A stretch of 40,645 nt of DNA from Porphyromonas sp. GTDB taxonomy: Bacteria > Bacteroidota > Bacteroidia > Bacteroidales > Porphyromonadaceae. Position 1 is the first letter of the stretch; the number at the start of each line of letters is the position of its first letter. Below are positions 36,095-40,645 of the stretch, piece by piece. The notes below the pieces were generated by a model. That model was not told where the DNA came from. It searched no databases and saw only the letters and a list, made by a program, of their open reading frames with translations. A program made the position numbers and the translations under genes. The stretch spans positions 1 through 40,645 of the forward strand of contig JAUMWS010000005.1 of assembly GCA_030529525.1 (NCBI GenBank), given 5' to 3'.

Positions 36095-37645
36095 ATGAAT
36101 ACAACAGCAACTCCTACCATGCCTTCTGCTATGGGTTTAGTCATATTCGGAGCTTCCGGAGACTTGACCATGCGAAAGCTGATACCATCTCTTTACTCTC
36201 TTTTTCAAGCTAATCGTATGCCCAAATCTTTCTTTGTTTTGGGTGTTGCTCGAACAGAGTATTCAGATGAGGGTTTTAGAACATATCTTGAAGAGAAACT
36301 AAGAGAGCATCTTAAGGCTGAAGAGAATGATACAGATACAGTCTCTATCTTCCTTTCTCATATTCATTACCACACAATGGATCCTGCGATAGAGGAAGAT
36401 TATAACGGATTAAAGTCGAAACTTCAAGAGTTAGATGAGATCTATACAAATCCGGCAAATTATATCTTCTACCTTTCCACGCCTCCAAGTCTTTATGGAG
36501 TTATTCCTAAACACCTCAGTGCTGTAAATCTAAACGCAAAAGGGAATGGTGCAGGTATAGAGAAGGAGATAAGGAGAATCATTATCGAGAAGCCGTTCGG
36601 ATATGATCTTGAAAGTGCTCATGAGCTTAACCTGATATACGAAGAGGCCTTCACGGAGAATCAGCTCTATCGTATAGACCACTATTTGGGCAAGGAAACG
36701 GTACAAAATATCATGGCTCTCCGTTTTTCTAATGGGATCTTTGAGCCTCTATGGAACAGACGATACATAGACAGAATAGAAGTAACGGCTGTAGAAAATC
36801 TTGGCATAGAGAAGAGAGGCGGCTTTTACGATAACGTAGGAGCCCTTAGAGATATGGTACAAAACCATCTCATACAGCTTCTGGCTTTGGTAACAATGGA
36901 ACCTCCGGCTGTCTTCAATGCTAAAACATTCCGAGATGAAGTGTTGAAAGTTTACCAATCTCTTCGCCCTCTTACACCTCAAGAGATACGAACCAATGTT
37001 ATCAGAGGTCAGTACACTGCCTCCAAAGCTAATAACGAGAGACAACTCAAGGGCTATAGAGAGGAGGAGAAAGTAAACCCTCAATCCCGTACAGAGACCT
37101 ATGTTGCCATAAAAGTAGCAATAGATAACTGGAGATGGGGAGGCGTTCCTTTCTATATCCGAACAGGAAAACAGATGCCTACAAAGGTTACTGAAATTGT
37201 CGTACATTTCCGTAAGACTCCACACTCGCTCTTTGGAGAAGCTCCGGCAAATGCCTTAATTATTCGTATCCAACCGAATGAAGGAGTTGCTCTTAAGTTC
37301 GATATGAAAACTCCGGGGTCCGGATTCGATGTGCAACAAGTATCTATGGACTTCACTTACAACAAACTTGGAGGTGTGCCAAGTGGAGATGCTTATTCCA
37401 GATTATTGGAGGACTGTATGCGTGGTGATGCAACCCTATTCACAAGAAGCGATGCCGTGGAAGCAAGCTGGACTTACTTCACTCCGATCTTGAAGGCTTG
37501 GGAACAAGACGAAAAAATTCCCCTGCATGGTTATCCTGCGGGTACTTGGGGACCAAAGATGGCAGACCAGATTATCAACGATGGATACTCTTGGACCAAT
37601 CCTTGTAAGAATCTTACGGATACAGATCTATATTGCGAACTTTGA
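36095..37645 (+). CDS. zwf: Glucose-6-phosphate 1-dehydrogenase
   Basis: Zwf oxidises glucose 6-phosphate to 6-phosphogluconolactone, making NADPH. The 516-residue protein contains the coenzyme loop GASGDLTMRKL (19-29), PFGYDLESA and the active-site segment RIDHYLGKE (193-201), where Lys200 and the nearby His act on the substrate. The length is typical (about 500). It sits 8 bases after gnd and 3 bases before pgl, so the three enzymes of the oxidative branch are made from one transcript. Confidence 0.96.
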   Translation: MNTTATPTMPSAMGLVIFGASGDLTMRKLIPSLYSLFQANRMPKSFFVLGVARTEYSDEGFRTYLEEKLREHLKAEENDTDTVSIFLSHIHYHTMDPAIEEDYNGLKSKLQELDEIYTNPANYIFYLSTPPSLYGVIPKHLSAVNLNAKGNGAGIEKEIRRIIIEKPFGYDLESAHELNLIYEEAFTENQLYRIDHYLGKETVQNIMALRFSNGIFEPLWNRRYIDRIEVTAVENLGIEKRGGFYDNVGALRDMVQNHLIQLLALVTMEPPAVFNAKTFRDEVLKVYQSLRPLTPQEIRTNVIRGQYTASKANNERQLKGYREEEKVNPQSRTETYVAIKVAIDNWRWGGVPFYIRTGKQMPTKVTEIVVHFRKTPHSLFGEAPANALIIRIQPNEGVALKFDMKTPGSGFDVQQVSMDFTYNKLGGVPSGDAYSRLLEDCMRGDATLFTRSDAVEASWTYFTPILKAWEQDEKIPLHGYPAGTWGPKMADQIINDGYSWTNPCKNLTDTDLYCEL

Positions 37646-37648
37646 TTT

Positions 37649-38383
37649 ATGATAATGTTTAATCTGCACAGATACGCTTCCGCTCAATCTGTAGCCGAAG
37701 CCATAACAGACTTATTAAAGAAAAAGTATTTGGAGCATAAGGCCCACAATCCTTCAGAACCCTATACTGTAGCTTTAAGTGGTGGATCTACTCCTCTCTC
37801 TCTTCTCTACTATTGGAAAGAGAGAGAGGAAATAATCCAAGAGATGGATATACACTTCTTTTGGGTAGATGAGCGCATGGTGCCCTACGAATCTAAAGAA
37901 AGCAATTATGGAGAAGCTACCAGGGCTTTCTTCGACTGCTCCGGGATTTCTCAGGATCGTCTTCATCCGATAAATTCTTCAATGCAAACGGTAGAGTCCG
38001 CCCAAGAATATGCTGAACAGCTAAGCCGTTTTTCAAAGAAGTACCAAAAGAAAAAAGCCATAGACTTTCTGATATTAGGAATAGGAGATGATGGACATAC
38101 CTCTTCTCTTTTTCCCGGACAAGAAAAACATTATTCGGAGGAAAAGCTTTTTATCTCCTCTATCAATCATACAAAAGTGGAAAGAGTGGCCCTGAGTATG
38201 TATGGAATTCTTCACGAAGCAGATACTATTCTCTTTCACCTATTGGGAGAAAAGAAAAAAGATATTCTTCAAGAAGTCCTAAATAGCACTATTGCTCCTC
38301 AAAAAGAGACGCTTTTACCTTCTGCCTATGTTATTGCACATGCTTCAAAACCGGTAGATATTTTCACTGACATTCCTATGTAG
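37649..38383 (+). CDS. pgl: 6-phosphogluconolactonase
   Basis: Pgl hydrolyses 6-phosphogluconolactone between the Zwf and Gnd steps. This is the 244-residue glucosamine/galactosamine-6-phosphate isomerase-fold (DevB-type) form, with the phosphate loop LSGGSTPLSLL, the FFWVDERMVP motif and LGIGDDGHTSSLFPG carrying the catalytic Asp/His. A second ATG two codons downstream (37655) is an equally possible start. The gene follows zwf by 3 bases; ppk1 follows after 65 bases, where a weak TACATCTG box might allow separate expression of ppk1. Confidence 0.94.
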   Translation: MIMFNLHRYASAQSVAEAITDLLKKKYLEHKAHNPSEPYTVALSGGSTPLSLLYYWKEREEIIQEMDIHFFWVDERMVPYESKESNYGEATRAFFDCSGISQDRLHPINSSMQTVESAQEYAEQLSRFSKKYQKKKAIDFLILGIGDDGHTSSLFPGQEKHYSEEKLFISSINHTKVERVALSMYGILHEADTILFHLLGEKKKDILQEVLNSTIAPQKETLLPSAYVIAHASKPVDIFTDIPM

Positions 38384-38448
38384 ACAGCTCTATCAAAGAA
38401 AATCGTTACCTTACATCTGTACTAAAACCATAATTACTGCACCTACAA

Positions 38449-40563
38449 ATGGATGCAATTCTTCATACTTCTCGCTATTTCAAACGAGACCTAAGTTGGT
38501 TATCGTTTAATAAACGTGTACTATTGGAAGCAGAAGACACGGACTTACCTATATATGAAAGATTAAAGTTCTTAGGTATCTTCTGTTCCAATCTTCAAGA
38601 GTTCTATCAAGTCCGAGTAGCAAATGCCCGAGCTGCCATTGAGAATAGGAAGCAGAGCGATTTCACTCAAGAAGAAGCGATGGATACCTTTGCTCAAATC
38701 ATGGAAGAGGTATCCTCCCAAGAAGATCTCTTCTACGACATTCTATACAATAGAGTTATACCGGATCTTGGTGCTCAGGGAGTAGACCTCATCACCGACA
38801 TCAACATATTAACGGAAGCGGAGCGTGAATACCTTTATCAGTATTGCATCATGGAGGTTTATCCTCACCTCTCCCCTATTTTTCTTGATCCGGATCATGC
38901 CAATCCATTTGTAAGAGACAATCGTCTTTATCTCGCCATAAATGCGATTAAGAATGACAAGGAGGGAGGAAAAGCAGAAGATCACTATATTATCAAGCTT
39001 CCATTTGATAAAGCAAACAGATTTGTTCCTATTCCTCCCGAAATACGCAGAGCCAAAAAGGGCAAAACGTCTCCTTATGCTTATGTTTTTCTTGAAGATG
39101 TTATTCGATCGGGCATCCACTATCTTCTTCCCAACTATGAAAGGATAGATGCTTATGCCTATCGTATATCTCGAGACGTAGACGTCATCATCACAGAAAA
39201 CATTCACGGCAAAGACCTTGCTCAAAGAGTTAAAAGCATTCTTAGCCAAAGAGAGCGTGGGGCTGTTTCACGCTGTCTGTACGATCGCCGTATGCCTCAA
39301 TCACTCTTGGAACGGATAATGAAGCTGAGTTATGTAAAGAAAGACCTGCTTATACCGAGTGATACATATATCATGCTTTCGGATCTTCTACAACTTCCCA
39401 ATCCGATAGGCCCCGAACTTGCTCGTTGCTATCCGACACCGATACCATGGCATCCGGAAATACCGAGAGATGAATCCATGATTCGTTACATTGTAGAACA
39501 CAATCTCACTACAGCTCTTTCCACTCCGTATCAATCTTTTAAGAACTTTATCCAACTGCTACACTCAGCTGCTACTTCCCCTGATGTTGAAGAAATAAAA
39601 CTGACACAGTATAGAGTAGCAGAAGAGTCCGAGGTAATAGAAAAAATGACTTTGGCTGCTCTTAATGGAAAGAAGGTAACAGTCTTTGTCGAGCTAAAGG
39701 CCAGATTTGACGAAGCCAATAATCTTATAACAAGCGAAGTCTTGCAAAGAGCAGGGGTAAAAGTTGTATATAGTCTTCCCAAACTAAAAGTACATGCCAA
39801 AACATGCCTGATCCGACTAAAAAGTGAATCCGACACAATTAAAGGATTAGCATGTTTCAGCACCGGAAACTTCAACGAAGATACGGCATCTATATACTCC
39901 GATCTCACTTACATAACGCCGGATACCGAATTGGTCAAAGACCTTGTTTCTCTTTTCAAATACGTTGAATCGGAGGTAAAAATCTTGCCAACGTTCCGAC
40001 ACTTACTTGTTCCCGGATGTGGACTTGTAGAGACACTAAATGCTCTTATAAATAAAGAGATAGAAGAAGCAAAAGCCGGAAGAAAGGCTCACATCATACT
40101 TAAGCTTAATGCCTTGCAGGATCAGGCCATGATAGAAAAGCTATACGAGGCTTCTTGTGCAGGTGTTGAGATAGATCTTGCAGTAAGAGGCATCTGTTGC
40201 GCTATTCCCAATCAATCTTTCAGCAAGAATATTCGTGTTACACGTACGATAGATATGTATCTTGAGCATACCAGACTTTGGTACTTTTACCATGGGGGCA
40301 AAGAGAGAATCTATATCGCATCGGCAGACTGGATGAAGCGCAATCTCTACAAGCGCATAGAGTATGCAGCACCTATTTTACATCCGAATATTAAAGCACT
40401 GGCTAAAGATATACTGATGCTCCAAATCAAAGCAAATAAAAACACTTATGATGTAGATGAGCATCTTGAAAACCGTTCCAGACTAAAACCATCCTGTAAA
40501 GAGGTAAGAATACAAGAAGAGCTTTACAAGGTTATTCGGCATCATACCAAACAAAAGTCCTAA
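38449..40563 (+). CDS. ppk1: Polyphosphate kinase 1
   Basis: Ppk1 reversibly builds inorganic polyphosphate from ATP. The 704-residue protein has the N-terminal helical domain (YFKRDLSWLSFN), head domain and two phospholipase-D-like domains. The autophosphorylated His449 lies in KLKVHAKTCLI, with the second conserved His615 in FYHGGKERIYIASADW; ASADWMKRNL is diagnostic. The length is normal (about 690). It is the last gene in the window and likely ends the mannosidase-to-pgl run. The 82 bases after its stop show no gene and no clear terminator before the window ends. Confidence 0.95.
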   Translation: MDAILHTSRYFKRDLSWLSFNKRVLLEAEDTDLPIYERLKFLGIFCSNLQEFYQVRVANARAAIENRKQSDFTQEEAMDTFAQIMEEVSSQEDLFYDILYNRVIPDLGAQGVDLITDINILTEAEREYLYQYCIMEVYPHLSPIFLDPDHANPFVRDNRLYLAINAIKNDKEGGKAEDHYIIKLPFDKANRFVPIPPEIRRAKKGKTSPYAYVFLEDVIRSGIHYLLPNYERIDAYAYRISRDVDVIITENIHGKDLAQRVKSILSQRERGAVSRCLYDRRMPQSLLERIMKLSYVKKDLLIPSDTYIMLSDLLQLPNPIGPELARCYPTPIPWHPEIPRDESMIRYIVEHNLTTALSTPYQSFKNFIQLLHSAATSPDVEEIKLTQYRVAEESEVIEKMTLAALNGKKVTVFVELKARFDEANNLITSEVLQRAGVKVVYSLPKLKVHAKTCLIRLKSESDTIKGLACFSTGNFNEDTASIYSDLTYITPDTELVKDLVSLFKYVESEVKILPTFRHLLVPGCGLVETLNALINKEIEEAKAGRKAHIILKLNALQDQAMIEKLYEASCAGVEIDLAVRGICCAIPNQSFSKNIRVTRTIDMYLEHTRLWYFYHGGKERIYIASADWMKRNLYKRIEYAAPILHPNIKALAKDILMLQIKANKNTYDVDEHLENRSRLKPSCKEVRIQEELYKVIRHHTKQKS

Positions 40564-40645
40564 AAAATGCCCACTAAAAACGTTAAGAGGCCAGGGCTGA
40601 CGCATTAAAAAAGTAGCTTTCTGAGTATTTTTATGGTCGTTAAAA

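Overview
The window reads as a chromosomal segment of a Bacteroidales bacterium, most likely Porphyromonas or a close relative. The basis is protein style (Bacteroidetes-type malate dehydrogenase, DUF5686 outer-membrane protein, ABC-F protein with a degenerate second half, MiaB, ClpP/ClpX), sparse Shine-Dalgarno sites, and -7 promoter boxes of the Bacteroidetes TAnnTTTG type. No rRNA, tRNA, insertion sequence, prophage or CRISPR array was seen. Almost all of the DNA is ordinary housekeeping and fermentation genes packed into short operons.

Layout. 1-3.7 kb (minus strand): a UPF0597/cysteine-desulfidase-like protein that is much more GC-rich than its surroundings, a succinate/acetate-type CoA-transferase, and a small membrane-anchored hypothetical protein with a near-perfect Bacteroidetes promoter. 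3.8-7.2 kb: a hairpin and a 30-codon small ORF in front of miaB, then a glucosaminidase/LysM lipoprotein, yraN (convergent) and tadA. 7.5-10 kb (minus): DUF5686 outer-membrane protein. 10.1-11.1 kb: malate dehydrogenase. 11.3-13 kb (minus): GH3 hexosaminidase. 13.4-15.9 kb: panD with a degenerate N-terminus, then clpP-clpX. 16-23.4 kb: recQ, a DUF3298 lipoprotein, rsmG, an MBL-fold hydrolase and gcvP, closed by a strong terminator. 23.6-24.9 kb: a 4-hydroxybutyrate-type CoA-transferase. 25-30.7 kb (minus, read right to left): nadE, an ABC-F protein, a porin-like protein and an ArgC-like protein whose catalytic cysteine is a serine. 31.3-40.6 kb: GH2 beta-mannosidase, cutC, gnd, zwf, pgl and ppk1, nearly without gaps.

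How the parts fit together. Two CoA-transferases, malate dehydrogenase and the glycine decarboxylase P-protein fit an amino-acid- and succinate-fermenting anaerobe. The gnd-zwf-pgl block supplies the complete oxidative pentose phosphate branch, and the adjoining beta-mannosidase suggests that some glycan is used. Peptidoglycan turnover is represented by the glucosaminidase and the GH3 enzyme.

The non-coding space is the less ordinary part. Three intergenic regions (7.35, 13.17 and 30.94 kb) carry diverged tandem units of exactly 21 bp built on a TCAAG-CTTGA palindrome. A second, CGGAC-containing repeat type of about 22 bp occurs at the left edge and perhaps near 3.18 kb. The miaB leader, with a small ORF rich in codons read by MiaB-modified tRNAs, is the most testable regulatory candidate. 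No clearly new multi-gene system is visible.
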